Below, piece by piece: positions 25,474 through 34,429 of a DNA stretch of 64,000 nt. This DNA is from Streptomyces tubercidicus (GTDB taxonomy: Bacteria; Actinomycetota; Actinomycetes; Streptomycetales; Streptomycetaceae), in the NCBI RefSeq assembly GCF_027497495.1, contig NZ_CP114205.1, forward strand, positions 6,510,001-6,574,000, written 5' to 3'. The translations under genes and the position numbers were made by a program. The notes under the pieces were generated by a model. It did no database searches. It saw only the letters and a list, made by a program, of their open reading frames with translations, and was not told where the DNA came from. Numbering within the stretch: position 1 is the first letter of the stretch; each line of letters begins with the position of its first letter.

Positions 25474-26817
25474 TCAGGCCAGCTCCCGCTCCCGGGTCTC
25501 CGGCAGTGCCAGCACACACAGCAGCGAGACGACCGCCATCGCGCTGACGTACCAGCCCACCGAGGCGGAGCCGTATGCCGACTGGAGGCGGGTGGCGACC
25601 AGAGGGGACACCGCGCCGCCCAGGACGCCGCCCAGGTTGTAGGCCAGTGAGGCGCCCGAGTAGCGGACCCGCGCGCTGAACAGCTCCGGCAGATAGGCGC
25701 CCATCGGGCCGTACACCACACCCATGCAGAACAGCGCGCCGCCGACACCGAGGGCGATCAGCACCGGCTGTCCGGTGTCCAGCAGCGGGAAGAGCAGCAG
25801 GCCCCAGACCGCGGCGAGGACGCTGCCCGCGAGGATCAGCTTGCGGCGGCCGGCGCCGTCGGAGCGGGTGGCGGCGAGCCAGGTGCCGGCCGCCAGGAAG
25901 AGGCAGGCGATGAGGGAGAGCCCCAGCATCGTGTTGCGGGAGATGCCGAGGGGGCCGGTGGCGTAGGAGAGACAGTAGGTCGTCGCGGTGTAGAAGAGGC
26001 CATACGTGACGATCATCCCGCCCGCGCCCAGCAGCAGTTCGCGCGGATGCCGACGCAGCACCTCGACGGTGGGGACCTTGCTCGCCTCCTGGGCGTCCAG
26101 CACCTTCGCGAACACCGGCGTCTCACTGATCTTCAGCCGTACGAACAGCCCCACGCCGACCAGCAGGAACGACAGCAGGAACGGCACCCGCCAGCCCCAC
26201 GAGCGGAACGCCGCGTCATCGAGCGCGGACGACAGCAGCCAGAACACCCCGGTCGCCGCGAAGAACCCGACGGACGGGCCGAGTTGGGGGAACGCCGCAT
26301 ACAGCCCGCGGCGGCCGCGCGGTGCGTGCTCGACCGCGAGCAGCGCGGCGCCGCCCCACTCCCCGCCCAGCCCGATGCCCTGGAGGAAGCGCAGCGCGAT
26401 CAGCAGCAGCGGCGCCCAGAGGCCCCAGGTGCCGTACCCCGGGAGCAGTCCGACGCACGCCGTCGACAGCCCCATCAGCAGCAGCGAGGCGACCAGCACG
26501 GACTTACGGCCCACCCGGTCGCCGAAGTGGCCGAAAACCACCGAGCCGAGCGGCCGCGCGGCGAACGCCACCGCATAGGTGGAGAAGGACGCGAGGGTGG
26601 CGTTGACCGGGGCGAGCGTCGGGAAGAACGCCTGATTGAGGACGAGCGCCGCGGCCGTCCCGTAGATATAGAAGTCATAGAACTCGATGGCGGTACCGAT
26701 GAACGAGGCCACCGCCACCCGGCGCAGGCTCTCCCCGCTGCCGTCCGCCCCGTCCGCCCCGCCCGTCTTCGCGGGAGCCGCTGCCGGTGTCTGTGCTGCT
26801 GTCGCGTCACTACTCAC
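25474..26817 (-). CDS. MHS-type MFS metabolite:H+ symporter
   Basis: A 447-residue transporter of the metabolite:H+ symporter branch of MFS (ShiA/ProP/KgtP-like), which imports small organic acids, betaines or shikimate. Diagnostic segments are ASFIGTAIEFYDFYIYGTAA at the first helix, RPLGSVVFGHFGDRVGRKSV after helix 2 and LRFLQGIGLGGEWGGAALLA. Twelve helices are visible. GTG at 26817 is chosen because GGAAAG lies about 7 bases upstream; a longer form from 26955 would add a low-complexity extension. The divergent neighbour is the EamA transporter. Confidence 0.88.
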   Translation of the reverse strand: MSSDATAAQTPAAAPAKTGGADGADGSGESLRRVAVASFIGTAIEFYDFYIYGTAAALVLNQAFFPTLAPVNATLASFSTYAVAFAARPLGSVVFGHFGDRVGRKSVLVASLLLMGLSTACVGLLPGYGTWGLWAPLLLIALRFLQGIGLGGEWGGAALLAVEHAPRGRRGLYAAFPQLGPSVGFFAATGVFWLLSSALDDAAFRSWGWRVPFLLSFLLVGVGLFVRLKISETPVFAKVLDAQEASKVPTVEVLRRHPRELLLGAGGMIVTYGLFYTATTYCLSYATGPLGISRNTMLGLSLIACLFLAAGTWLAATRSDGAGRRKLILAGSVLAAVWGLLLFPLLDTGQPVLIALGVGGALFCMGVVYGPMGAYLPELFSARVRYSGASLAYNLGGVLGGAVSPLVATRLQSAYGSASVGWYVSAMAVVSLLCVLALPETRERELA

Positions 26818-26946
26818 CAGCGCACTTTCCGGGGCGACGGAGGTTTCGGTCAAGAGGCCACATGGCCTGTCCCGGGTGCTGAGACCGGGACAGGCCGGGG
26901 TGGCACCGCGCCCAACTCCCTTGAGGGGGCTTGCAGAAGGATCTTC

Positions 26947-27939
26947 GTGTGGCACGGTGAAGCCCGAAGGCGAAGGAGGTCACCCATCAGTCAGGTCCAC
27001 ACCCGCCGCGAGCACGCCGTCGCGGCGATCAGCCGAGGACTGGGCGCCGTACCCGCTCCCGGGCTCGTCATCGGCGGCGTGCTCGGCCTGCAGTGCGGGG
27101 CCGCGCTCGCCACCCGGCTCTACCCCGCTGTCGGCCCGGCGGGAGTGGTGACCCTGCGCCTTTGTCTCGCCGCGGTGATGCTGACCGCTCTGTGGCGGCC
27201 GGGACCGCGGTGGGACCGGAGCACCCTCGGGATCGCGGCCGCCGCCGGGACCTTGCTCGCCGTGCACCACCTCAGCTACTACGAAGCGGTCGAGCGTCTC
27301 CCGCTGGGGGCGGCCACCACCATGGAGTTCCTCGGCCCGTTCGCCATCGCGCTGTTCGGCTCGCGCCGGGCCACCGATCTGCTGTGGGCATGCCTGGCCG
27401 CCGCCGGCGTCGTGCTGCTCAGCCGTTCCGGCATCCCCCTCAATGCCGCGGGGCTCGCCTGCGGCGCCCTCGCCGGGTGCTGCTGGGGTGGCTACATCCT
27501 CGTCGGCAAACGCCTCGCCGCACGCGTCCCCGATGGGCGTGGCCTCGCGCTTGCCGTCATCTGGGGAGCCCTGCTGAGCCTGCCGTACGGCCTCGCACAA
27601 GCGGGCACCCGGCTACTGGACCCCGCCGTGCTCGCCCTCGCCGCCGTCGTCGCCGTACTCTCCAGCGTGCTGCCCTACACCTTCCACCTCGAAGCCCTCC
27701 GCCGGGTGCCACCCCGCGTCTTCGGCGTCCTGACCAGCCTTGAACCCGCCGTCGGAGCCCTCATCGGGCTCTTCCTCCTCGGTCAGCACCTCGCGGTCCC
27801 GCAGTGGGCCGGGGTGACCGCGGTGGCCCTCGCCGCCATCGGCGCCACCCGCACCCCCAGCCGCGCCCCGAAGGCGGACACGTCCGAAAGGCCGAGCGCC
27901 AAGCCGGCCGATCTGACGGCCCGTACTTCTCCCGAGTAG
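26947..27939 (+). CDS. EamA/RhtA-type DMT family exporter
   Basis: A 330-residue protein with ten hydrophobic helices in two EamA repeats (MEFLGPFAIALFGSRRATDL between them; LTSLEPAVGALIGLFLLGQH in the second). The nearest relatives are RhtA-like exporters of threonine, homoserine or related metabolites. The start is unclear. GTG at 26947 follows AGAAGGA, but a textbook AAGGAGGT lies at 26972-26979 and is followed at ideal distance by ATC AGT, not by a normal start codon. From that ATC the protein would begin ISQVHTRREHAVAA. The GTG is used here. The gene is divergent from the MHS transporter and convergent with the NamZ-like gene. Confidence 0.85.
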   Translation: MWHGEARRRRRSPISQVHTRREHAVAAISRGLGAVPAPGLVIGGVLGLQCGAALATRLYPAVGPAGVVTLRLCLAAVMLTALWRPGPRWDRSTLGIAAAAGTLLAVHHLSYYEAVERLPLGAATTMEFLGPFAIALFGSRRATDLLWACLAAAGVVLLSRSGIPLNAAGLACGALAGCCWGGYILVGKRLAARVPDGRGLALAVIWGALLSLPYGLAQAGTRLLDPAVLALAAVVAVLSSVLPYTFHLEALRRVPPRVFGVLTSLEPAVGALIGLFLLGQHLAVPQWAGVTAVALAAIGATRTPSRAPKADTSERPSAKPADLTARTSPE

Positions 27940-27967
27940 CCAAGGACTGGCCCGCACGCAAGGGCTC

Positions 27968-29245
27968 CTAGAGGTACCGCAGATACCTCCGCCGCACCGT
28001 CCGGAAGCGCTTCAGGCCCTGCTGCCAGGCGGCCACGATCTCGTCCGGTCCGGCGCCCGCGTCGATCATTGTCCGTACCGTCGACGAGCCGGTCAGGCGG
28101 TCGATGCCGTGGTCCGGGCGCCAGGCGAAGCCGGGCCAGACCCGTTTCGCGGTCACCAGGAGAGCGATGCCGGTGCGTACCGGGTCGAAGGCCGCGCGGT
28201 CGTGGACGTGCAGTTGGACGCCGCCGATCGTCTTGCCCTGGAACTTGGAGAAGGTGGGGGCGAAGTACGCCTCCCTGAAGTGGACGCCGGGCAGGGCCAG
28301 TTCGGTGGCGGCCGCGGCCCAGCGCCGGTCGATGCCGTCGGCGCCCAGCAGCTCGAAGGGGCGGGTGGTGCCGCGCCCCTCGGAGAGGTTGGTGCCCTCG
28401 AAGAGGCAGGTGCCGGAGTAGACCAGGGCGGTGTCGGGGGTGGGCATGTTGGGGCTCGGGGGGACCCAGGGCAGCCCGGTGGCGTCGTAGAAGTCGGTGC
28501 GCCGCCAGCCGGTCATGCGGACCGTTTCCAGCTCCACCGGGCGCCCGGCGGCCTGTGGGACGAACTCGCCGTTGAACAGCAGCGCCAGCTCCGCGACGGT
28601 CATCCCGTGCGCCTGCGCGACCGGCTCCCGGCCGATGAACGAGGCATACGCCTTGTCGAGCACCGGGCCGGTGGCCGAGCGGCCGGTGACCGGGTTCGGG
28701 CGGTCGAGGACCAGGAAGCGCTTGCCGGCCAGGACCGCCGCCACCATGCAGTCGTACAGCGTCCAGATATAGGTGTAGAAGCGGGCGCCGACGTCCTGGA
28801 TGTCGAAGACGACGGTGTCCACGCCGGAGGCGGTGAAGATGTCGGCGAGGGCCTTGCCGTTCTTGTTGTAGGTGTCGTAGACCGGCAGTCCGGTGGCCGG
28901 GTCGTCGTAACGGCCCTCGGAGCCGCCGGCCTGTGCGGTGCCCCGGAAGCCGTGCTCGGGGCCGAAGACGGCGGTCAGCCGCACCCGGTCGTCGGCGTGC
29001 ATCACATCCACGATGTGCCGTACGTCGTGCGTGACGCCGGTGGGGTTGGTGACGATGCCGACCCGCTGGCCGTCCAGGAGGCGGTAGCCGTCGGCGGCCA
29101 GCCGGTCGAAGCCGGTGTGCACCCGCCGCCCGCCGCCGGGCGCCGGCTGCGCGGCACGGGCGGGTCCGGTCCCCGCGGCCAGGGCCGCCCCGGCCGCTCC
29201 GGTAGCCGCCAGCCGCCCGAGCAGTACGCGTCGCGACAGAGCCAT
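27968..29245 (-). CDS. Exported NamZ-type exo-beta-N-acetylmuramidase (DUF1343)
   Basis: A 425-residue exported protein. A twin-arginine signal is visible (MALSRRVLLGRLAATGAAGA to about residue 32). The DUF1343 core follows with the family blocks GQRVGIVTNPTGVTHDVRHI, LTAVFGPEHGFRGTAQAGG, VFDIQDVGARFYTYIWTLYD and SPNMPTPDTALVYSGTCLFE followed by GTNLSEGRGTTRPFE. The characterised member NamZ removes N-acetylmuramic acid from the non-reducing end of peptidoglycan fragments, so a role in cell-wall turnover or recycling outside the cell is likely. GGAGGTG precedes the ATG at 29245. It is divergent from the SDR operon. Confidence 0.9.
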   Translation of the reverse strand: MALSRRVLLGRLAATGAAGAALAAGTGPARAAQPAPGGGRRVHTGFDRLAADGYRLLDGQRVGIVTNPTGVTHDVRHIVDVMHADDRVRLTAVFGPEHGFRGTAQAGGSEGRYDDPATGLPVYDTYNKNGKALADIFTASGVDTVVFDIQDVGARFYTYIWTLYDCMVAAVLAGKRFLVLDRPNPVTGRSATGPVLDKAYASFIGREPVAQAHGMTVAELALLFNGEFVPQAAGRPVELETVRMTGWRRTDFYDATGLPWVPPSPNMPTPDTALVYSGTCLFEGTNLSEGRGTTRPFELLGADGIDRRWAAAATELALPGVHFREAYFAPTFSKFQGKTIGGVQLHVHDRAAFDPVRTGIALLVTAKRVWPGFAWRPDHGIDRLTGSSTVRTMIDAGAGPDEIVAAWQQGLKRFRTVRRRYLRYL

Positions 29246-29360
29246 CCGCACACCTCCGTGATCAGGAATCAACCCGTACGTGCCGTGCGCACGCTAGCGG
29301 GGCCGCGGACATCCCGGAACAGGCCGGGCCGAGGCGGACGGGACTCTTCCGTCCGGACAT

Positions 29361-29374
29361 ACCGACTGGTTAGT
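29361..29374. promoter_or_regulatory. TetR-type operator upstream of the SDR/acyl-CoA ligase operon
   Basis: ACCGACTGGTTAGT is a palindrome if purine/purine and pyrimidine/pyrimidine exchanges are allowed (ACYRACYRGTYRGT). It lies 41 bp before the SDR start. A near-identical, almost perfect palindrome occurs at 38886-38899, before the phosphotransferase/acyl-CoA dehydrogenase genes. The TetR encoded at 31947 is the likely reader. Confidence 0.6.
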
Positions 29375-29414
29375 CTGCCGTCAGCCGATCCGACGTGACC
29401 GAGGGAGACCGAGC

Positions 29415-30185
29415 GTGGCAGCCGTACGGGACAAGACCGTTGTCGTGACCGGGGCGGGCGGGGGGATCGGTGCGGCGCTGGCCCGCCGGTTCGCCGCCGA
29501 GGGCGCCCGGGTCGTGGTCAACGATCTGGACGAGGCCAAGGCGCGGCGGACCGCCGGGGAGATCGGGGCGGTCGCGGTCGCCGGGGACGCCTCCGCCGTC
29601 GTCCCGGCCGCGCGCGAGGCGCTCGGCGGCGGTATCGACATCTTCTGCGCCAACGCCGGGGTCGGCACCGGCGGCGGGCCCGGGGCGCCCGAGGAGGACT
29701 GGGCGCTGGCCTGGGACGTCAATGTCATGGCACATGTCCGGGCCGCGCGGGAGCTGGTGCCGGAGTGGCTGGAGCGCGGCAGCGGGCGCTTCATCTCCAC
29801 GGTGTCCGCCGCCGGTCTGCTCACCATGGTCGACGCCGCCCCGTACAGCGTCACCAAGCACGGTGCCTACGCCTTCGCCGAATGGCTCTCGCTGACCTAC
29901 CGCCACCGCGGCATCGACGTCCACGCCATCTGCCCCCAGGGCGTACGCACCGACATGCTGGCCGCCACCGGGACCGCCGGGGACCTCGTGCTCACCCCGA
30001 CCGCCGTGGAGCCCGAGGACGTCGCCGAGGCGCTCTTCGCGGCCATGGCGGAGGGCCGCTTCCTGGTCCTGCCGCACCCGGAGGTCGCGGACTACTACAC
30101 CGCGCGCGCCACCGAACCCGACCGCTGGCTCGGCGGGATGAACCACCTCCAGCAGAAGCTGGAGCAGGCCGAGGGCCGTTCCTAG
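29415..30185 (+). CDS. Short-chain dehydrogenase/reductase
   Basis: A 256-residue NAD(P)-dependent oxidoreductase. The Rossmann motif TGAGGGIGAALARRFAAEGA opens the protein, NDLDEAKARR gives the cofactor-binding Asp, NAG appears as CANAGVGTGG, and the active site is the Ser of STVSAAGL with Tyr and Lys in YSVTKHGAYAF. The C-terminal part DYYTARATEPDRWLGGMNHL is of the type linked to acyl-CoA or steroid alcohol oxidation in actinobacteria. GTG at 29415 follows GAGGGAGA. It is the first gene of a run with an acyl-CoA ligase (72 bp gap) and a TetR gene, so it probably acts on a hydroxyacyl substrate. The substrate is unproven. Confidence 0.9.
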   Translation: MAAVRDKTVVVTGAGGGIGAALARRFAAEGARVVVNDLDEAKARRTAGEIGAVAVAGDASAVVPAAREALGGGIDIFCANAGVGTGGGPGAPEEDWALAWDVNVMAHVRAARELVPEWLERGSGRFISTVSAAGLLTMVDAAPYSVTKHGAYAFAEWLSLTYRHRGIDVHAICPQGVRTDMLAATGTAGDLVLTPTAVEPEDVAEALFAAMAEGRFLVLPHPEVADYYTARATEPDRWLGGMNHLQQKLEQAEGRS

Positions 30186-30257
30186 AGGGCCCCACCGCAC
30201 CCCAGCCGTTTCCCCGCAGGGATGATCGGGCGATCAGGAAGAAAGGGCCGCACCTCG

Positions 30258-31919
30258 ATGACCTCCTACCAGGACAAGCCGTGGCTGGCACAGCTCACCG
30301 ACGCCCAGCGCGCCCCCGTCCAGCCGCCGCCTTCGACGCTGCACGCCTTCCGGGCCGCGGTGCGCCGGGCCCCCGGCCGTACGGCCCTCGCCTACTTCGA
30401 CGGCCGGCTGTCCTACGCCGAGACCGATGCGCTCTCCGACGGCATCGCCGACCGTCTCGCCGGCCGCGGCTTCCGGCGCGGCGACCGGGCCGCGGTCATG
30501 CTGCAGAACACCCCGCACTTCGTGCTCGCCGTGCTCGGCGTGTGGAAGGCGGGCGGGGTGGTGGTGCCCGTCAACCCCATGTACAAGTCCGCCGAGATGC
30601 GGCACATCCTGGACGACGCCGAGGTCACCGCCGTGATCTGCGCCGACCGCACCTGGGACGGCTTTCTGCGGGTCACCGCCGCCGAGGCGCCGTCCGTACG
30701 GATCGTGCTCACCGCCCATGAACGGGATCTGCAGACCCGCGACGACCGGCGGGTGCTGCACGGTGAGCGGGTCGGGCCGCTGCACGGTGCCGAGGATTTG
30801 CTGACCGTGGCGCGCACCCCCGGCCGGATACGGGTGGCTCCCGCCGACCCCGGACTCACCGCCGACGACCTCGCGCTGATCAGCTACACCTCCGGCACCA
30901 GCGGGACCCCCAAGGGCGCCACCAACACCCACGGCAACATCACCTATAACGCCGAACGCCAGCGCATCGGTCTGGCCCTCCCCGACGGCGCCACCTACTT
31001 CGCGCTCGCCCCCCTCTTCCACATCACCGGCATGGTCTGCCAACTGGCGGCCTGTATCGCCAACCAGGGCACCCTGGTGCTGGCCTACCGCTTCGAGGCG
31101 GGCGTCGTCCTGGACGCCTTCCTGGAGCACCGCCCCGCCTATACGGTCGGCCCTTCGACCGCCTATATGGCGCTGATGGCGCACCCCGAGGTCACCCGCG
31201 ACCACTTCGCGTCCTTCCGGACCATGTCCTCCGGCGGTGCGCCGCTGCCGCCCGCCCTCGTCGAGAAGTTCCGTACCGGTTTCGGGCCGTATGTCCACAA
31301 CGGTTACGGGCTGACCGAGTGCACCGCGCCCTGTGCCAGCGTCCCGCCGGGCAGGGAGGCGCCGGTCGACAAGGTCTCCGGCACGCTCGCCGTCGGTGTG
31401 CCCGGACCCGACACCGTGGTCCGGATCATCGGTGAGGACGGCCGGGACCTGCCGTTCGGTGAGCCGGGCGAGATCGCGGTGCGCGGCCCCCAGGTCGTCC
31501 CCGGCTACTGGCGCCGCCCCGACGCCACCGCCGAGGGCTTCCCGGACGGTGAGCTGCGGACCGGCGATATCGGCTTCATGGACCGCGACGGCTGGCTCTA
31601 TGTCGTCGACCGCAAGAAGGACATGATCAACGCGTCCGGTTTCAAGGTGTGGCCCCGCGAGGTCGAGGACGTGCTCTACGGCCACCCCGCGGTGCGCGAG
31701 GCGGCGGTGGTCGGGGTGCCCGACGCCTACCGCGGCGAGTCGGTGAAGGCGTATGTCAGCCTGCGGCCCGGCGCCTCCGCGGAACCCGCCGAGCTGGCCG
31801 CCTACTGCAAGGAACGGCTGGCGGCGTACAAATATCCCCGCGCGGTGGAGATCCTGGCCGAGCTTCCGAAGACCACGAGTGGCAAGATCCTCCGACGGGA
31901 GCTGCGCCACCGCGCATGA
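30258..31919 (+). CDS. Long- or medium-chain acyl-CoA synthetase (AMP-forming)
   Basis: A 553-residue ANL-superfamily ligase that adenylates a carboxylic acid and transfers it to CoA. The P-loop-like motif is ISYTSGTSGTPKGATNTHGN, the A5-type motif is NGYGLTECTAPC, A7 is ELRTGDIGFMDRDGWLYVVD and A8 is RKKDMINASGFKVWPREVED. The catalytic Lys is in LPKTTSGKILRREL. It is full length. ATG at 30258 starts MTSYQDKPWLAQLT. Downstream after 27 bp is the TetR gene. With the SDR upstream and the acyl-CoA dehydrogenase pair sharing the operator, the unit looks like an acid-activation and beta-oxidation regulon. Confidence 0.92.
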   Translation: MTSYQDKPWLAQLTDAQRAPVQPPPSTLHAFRAAVRRAPGRTALAYFDGRLSYAETDALSDGIADRLAGRGFRRGDRAAVMLQNTPHFVLAVLGVWKAGGVVVPVNPMYKSAEMRHILDDAEVTAVICADRTWDGFLRVTAAEAPSVRIVLTAHERDLQTRDDRRVLHGERVGPLHGAEDLLTVARTPGRIRVAPADPGLTADDLALISYTSGTSGTPKGATNTHGNITYNAERQRIGLALPDGATYFALAPLFHITGMVCQLAACIANQGTLVLAYRFEAGVVLDAFLEHRPAYTVGPSTAYMALMAHPEVTRDHFASFRTMSSGGAPLPPALVEKFRTGFGPYVHNGYGLTECTAPCASVPPGREAPVDKVSGTLAVGVPGPDTVVRIIGEDGRDLPFGEPGEIAVRGPQVVPGYWRRPDATAEGFPDGELRTGDIGFMDRDGWLYVVDRKKDMINASGFKVWPREVEDVLYGHPAVREAAVVGVPDAYRGESVKAYVSLRPGASAEPAELAAYCKERLAAYKYPRAVEILAELPKTTSGKILRRELRHRA

Positions 31920-31946
31920 CGAGAGCACGAAGGACAGGTGAGGGCG

Positions 31947-32552
31947 ATGGCCGGCACGAAGGACGGCAACGGCAACGGCGCTGCGAAGCCGGTGGCCCAG
32001 CGGCTGCTGGCCACCGCCACCAGGCTCTTCGCCGAGCAGGGCTACGACCGCACCTCCGTCCAGGAGATCGTCGACGCGGCGGGTGTGACCAAGGGCGCCC
32101 TCTACCACTACTTCGGCTCCAAGGACGATCTGCTGCATGAGGTCTACGGCCGGGTGCTGCGGCTCCAGCAGGAGCGGCTGGACCACTTCGCGGACGCCGA
32201 CGCGCCGGTGCAGCAGCGGCTGCGGGACGCCGCCGCCGATGTGGTCGTCACCACCATCGAGAACCTCGACGACACCAAGATCTTCTTCCGCTCGATGCAC
32301 CACCTCGGTCCGGAGAAGGACAAGCAGGTACGCGCCGAGCGGCGGCGCTACCACGAGCGCTTCCGGGCGCTGATCGAGGAGGGCCAGCGCAGCGGTGTGT
32401 TCGCCGCGGACATCCCCGCCGACCTCGTCGTGGACTACCACTTCGGCTCCGTGCACCACCTGGGCACCTGGTACCGCGAGGACGGGCCGCTCAGCCCGCA
32501 GCAGGTCGCCGACCACCTCGCCGAGCTGCTGCTGCGGGCCCTGCGGCCCTGA
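31947..32552 (+). CDS. TetR-family transcriptional regulator
   Basis: A 201-residue regulator with helix-turn-helix at residues about 15-60 (LLATATRLFAEQGYDRTSVQ, EIVDAAGVTKGALYHYFGSK). The effector domain contains KIFFRSMHHLGPEKDKQVRA and DYHFGSVHHLGTWYREDG, resembling TetR proteins of acyl-CoA and fatty-acid control. As the last gene of the SDR/ligase operon it probably represses that operon through ACCGACTGGTTAGT at 29361, and the phosphotransferase operon through the match at 38886. An acyl-CoA ligand is expected but unproven. The ATG at 31947 follows AGGTGAGGGCG; a GTG at 31938 is possible. Confidence 0.9.
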   Translation: MAGTKDGNGNGAAKPVAQRLLATATRLFAEQGYDRTSVQEIVDAAGVTKGALYHYFGSKDDLLHEVYGRVLRLQQERLDHFADADAPVQQRLRDAAADVVVTTIENLDDTKIFFRSMHHLGPEKDKQVRAERRRYHERFRALIEEGQRSGVFAADIPADLVVDYHFGSVHHLGTWYREDGPLSPQQVADHLAELLLRALRP

Positions 32553-32726
32553 GCCGGAGGGGCGTGCGGCTGCCCCCCCCGCACCCCGCGGCGGGCCGTC
32601 ACCGCACCTCCTGGTATTTGTTGGATTACGAGCAAGGGCAGTGGGCATGCGCCCCGGGTCGTGGAGACTCCGGAGGCGGTCGCACTCAGGGGCTGTCCAC
32701 ATCCGCCATCCGTAACCTAGGGTATG

Positions 32727-32741
32727 GATAGTACTGCTATC
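32727..32741. promoter_or_regulatory. Inverted repeat upstream of the methyltransferase gene
   Basis: GATAGTACTGCTATC: 5-bp arms around TACTG, inside the AT-rich patch TATGGATAGTACTGCTATCT, ending 17 bp before the TTG start at 32759. Its position overlaps the likely promoter or ribosome-binding region. It could be an operator or a very short hairpin; the reader is unknown. Confidence 0.45.
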
Positions 32742-32758
32742 TATCGAGTGGGTGCCCT

Positions 32759-33388
32759 TTGCCTGAAGTGACACTTTTTCTCCGGGAGTACGCACGGACG
32801 AGCCGGGAGGTCGGGGCGATCGCCCCCAGCGGCCCCCGGCTCGGCAGGGCCCTGACCCGCTATGTGATCCCCAGCCCCGGCACCGCTCGCGCCGTCCTGG
32901 AGGTGGGGCCGGGCACCGGGGCGGTGACCCGCCATATCGCCGGCTCGCTCGGCCGGCACGACACCCTCGATCTGGTCGAGGCCAATCCGCGCTTCGTCGA
33001 GCTGCTGCACGGCGCCTACGGCAGCGACCCGCGGCTCCAGTTCCGCACCGGCCTGGTGCAGGACCATGACCTCGGCAGCTACGACACCATCGTCTGCGGT
33101 CTGCCGTTCGCGAACTTCGACGCCCCGACGACCGCGGACATCTTCGACCGGCTGCTCGGCGCCCTGCGGCCCGGCGGCACGCTGTCCTTCTTCGGGTACG
33201 TGGGCGGGGCCACCATGCGCCGCACGTTCACCGGGCGGGCGGCGCGCGAACACGTCCTGGACGGGCAGAACACCCTGCGCCGCATACTGGACCGGCACAC
33301 CTTCCGTACGGAACTGGTGCTGGGCAATCTGCCGCCGGCCCGGGTGCATCACCTGGCGCCGGTCAGCGCCCCCGTCCAACCGGCCTGA
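32759..33388 (+). CDS. Class I SAM-dependent methyltransferase (phospholipid N-methyltransferase-like)
   Basis: A 209-residue methyltransferase. SAM motif I is VLEVGPGTGAVTRHIAGSLG near residue 45, with an acidic LVEANPRFVELL following and VCGLPFANFD as motif IV. The beginning FLREYARTSREVGAIAPSGP is typical of the phospholipid (phosphatidylethanolamine) N-methyltransferase PmtA and of rRNA adenine methyltransferase relatives; the N-terminal match favours the lipid enzymes. It starts with TTG at 32759; the ribosome site is weak. A palindrome sits 17 bp upstream and a strong terminator follows at 33455, so it is probably a single-gene unit. Confidence 0.8.
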   Translation: MPEVTLFLREYARTSREVGAIAPSGPRLGRALTRYVIPSPGTARAVLEVGPGTGAVTRHIAGSLGRHDTLDLVEANPRFVELLHGAYGSDPRLQFRTGLVQDHDLGSYDTIVCGLPFANFDAPTTADIFDRLLGALRPGGTLSFFGYVGGATMRRTFTGRAAREHVLDGQNTLRRILDRHTFRTELVLGNLPPARVHHLAPVSAPVQPA

Positions 33389-33454
33389 CGCGTCCGCACC
33401 CACCCGCAGACGTCCCCCGGGCGATGCCGGACAGGCATCACCGCATCGCCCGTA

Positions 33455-33500
33455 GGAGCCCGAGCGCCGCACCCGTCCTCCGGGTGCGGCGCTCGGCTCC
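33455..33500 (+). terminator. Hairpin terminator in the 336-bp gap after the methyltransferase
   Basis: A 20-bp stem with one bulged C (33455-33475 paired with 33481-33500) around TCCTC. The remainder of the 33389-33724 gap is AT-poor leader with the promoter of the following two-component operon; nothing else is recognised in it. Confidence 0.85.
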
Positions 33501-33724
33501 GTCCCACGGCGGCCGGCCGGTTCCGGTTCCGGCCGCCTCGTATTTCCACTACGTGCCTGCCATGGGCTTGAAGAACACCCTGGTCCAGGAGTGGGTCTCA
33601 GCGGCTCCGTCCGGTGCGGTGCCGCCGCAGCTCACCCTGACCTGGCAGGCCAGGTTTTCGACAGGTCGTACCTCATCGTGCACATCAAGCCACTGTCCAA
33701 AACGCGGGGGTTAGGGTTCGCTTC

Positions 33725-34429
33725 GTGCACGTACTTCTGGTGGAAGACGACGAGCCGGTCGCCCAGTCGCTCCGACGTGGCCTGCAGCGGTACGGCTTCG
33801 AGGTGGAATGGGTCGGCACGGGCGGGGCGGCACTGGCCTACGAGGGACCGTACGACGTCGTACTCCTCGACCTCGGCCTGCCCGACACCGACGGCCTCGA
33901 CGTCTGCAAGGCCCTCCGCGACCGCGGTGACGTACCGATCATCGTGATCAGTGCGCGGAGCGACGAGACGGACCGGGTGGTCGGCCTGGAGCTGGGCGCC
34001 GACGACTATGTCTCCAAGCCCTTCGGCGTGCGGGAAGTCATCGCGCGCGTAAGGGCGGTGATGCGGCGGACGCAACCGCGCACCCCCGGCGGCCCGGCGG
34101 CCGGCCCTGACCGTTATGGGCCGCGCCTGACCATCGACCGCAAGGCCGCGCGCGTACGACTGGACGGCGTGGAGGTCTCGCTCGCGCCCAAGGAGTACGA
34201 CCTGCTCGCCTTCCTCACCGAGGAGCCGGGCGCGCTGATGTCACGCGAGCAGATCATGGAGGCAGTCTGGGACGCCAATTGGTTCGGGCCGACGAAGACG
34301 CTCGACGTTCATGTGGCCGCGATACGTCGGAAGCTGGTGGGGGCCATCACCGTCGAGGCGGTACGGGGGGTCGGCTTCCGGCTCATCGTCGACGAGCACG
34401 GCGGCAAGGGCGGCGGCAACTCCTCATGA
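33725..34429 (+). CDS. OmpR-family response regulator
   Basis: A 234-residue regulator. The receiver domain has VLLVEDDEPVAQSLRRGLQR, the phosphorylated Asp in DVVLLDLGLPDTDGLDV and Lys in DDYVSKPFGVREV. A winged-helix DNA-binding domain follows (LAPKEYDLLAFLTEEPGALM, TLDVHVAAIRRKL, VRGVGFRLI). The stop overlaps the start of the histidine kinase by four bases (ATGA), so the two are translationally coupled. GTG at 33725 begins MHVLLVEDDE. Its targets are unknown; the convergent NTF2-like secreted protein gene is the obvious neighbour. Confidence 0.93.
   Translation: MHVLLVEDDEPVAQSLRRGLQRYGFEVEWVGTGGAALAYEGPYDVVLLDLGLPDTDGLDVCKALRDRGDVPIIVISARSDETDRVVGLELGADDYVSKPFGVREVIARVRAVMRRTQPRTPGGPAAGPDRYGPRLTIDRKAARVRLDGVEVSLAPKEYDLLAFLTEEPGALMSREQIMEAVWDANWFGPTKTLDVHVAAIRRKLVGAITVEAVRGVGFRLIVDEHGGKGGGNSS

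Noticed and set aside
26047..26946. A long plus-strand extension joined to the EamA transporter
   Set aside because: This part is the shadow of the MHS transporter gene; only the sequence after about 26947 shows membrane helices.
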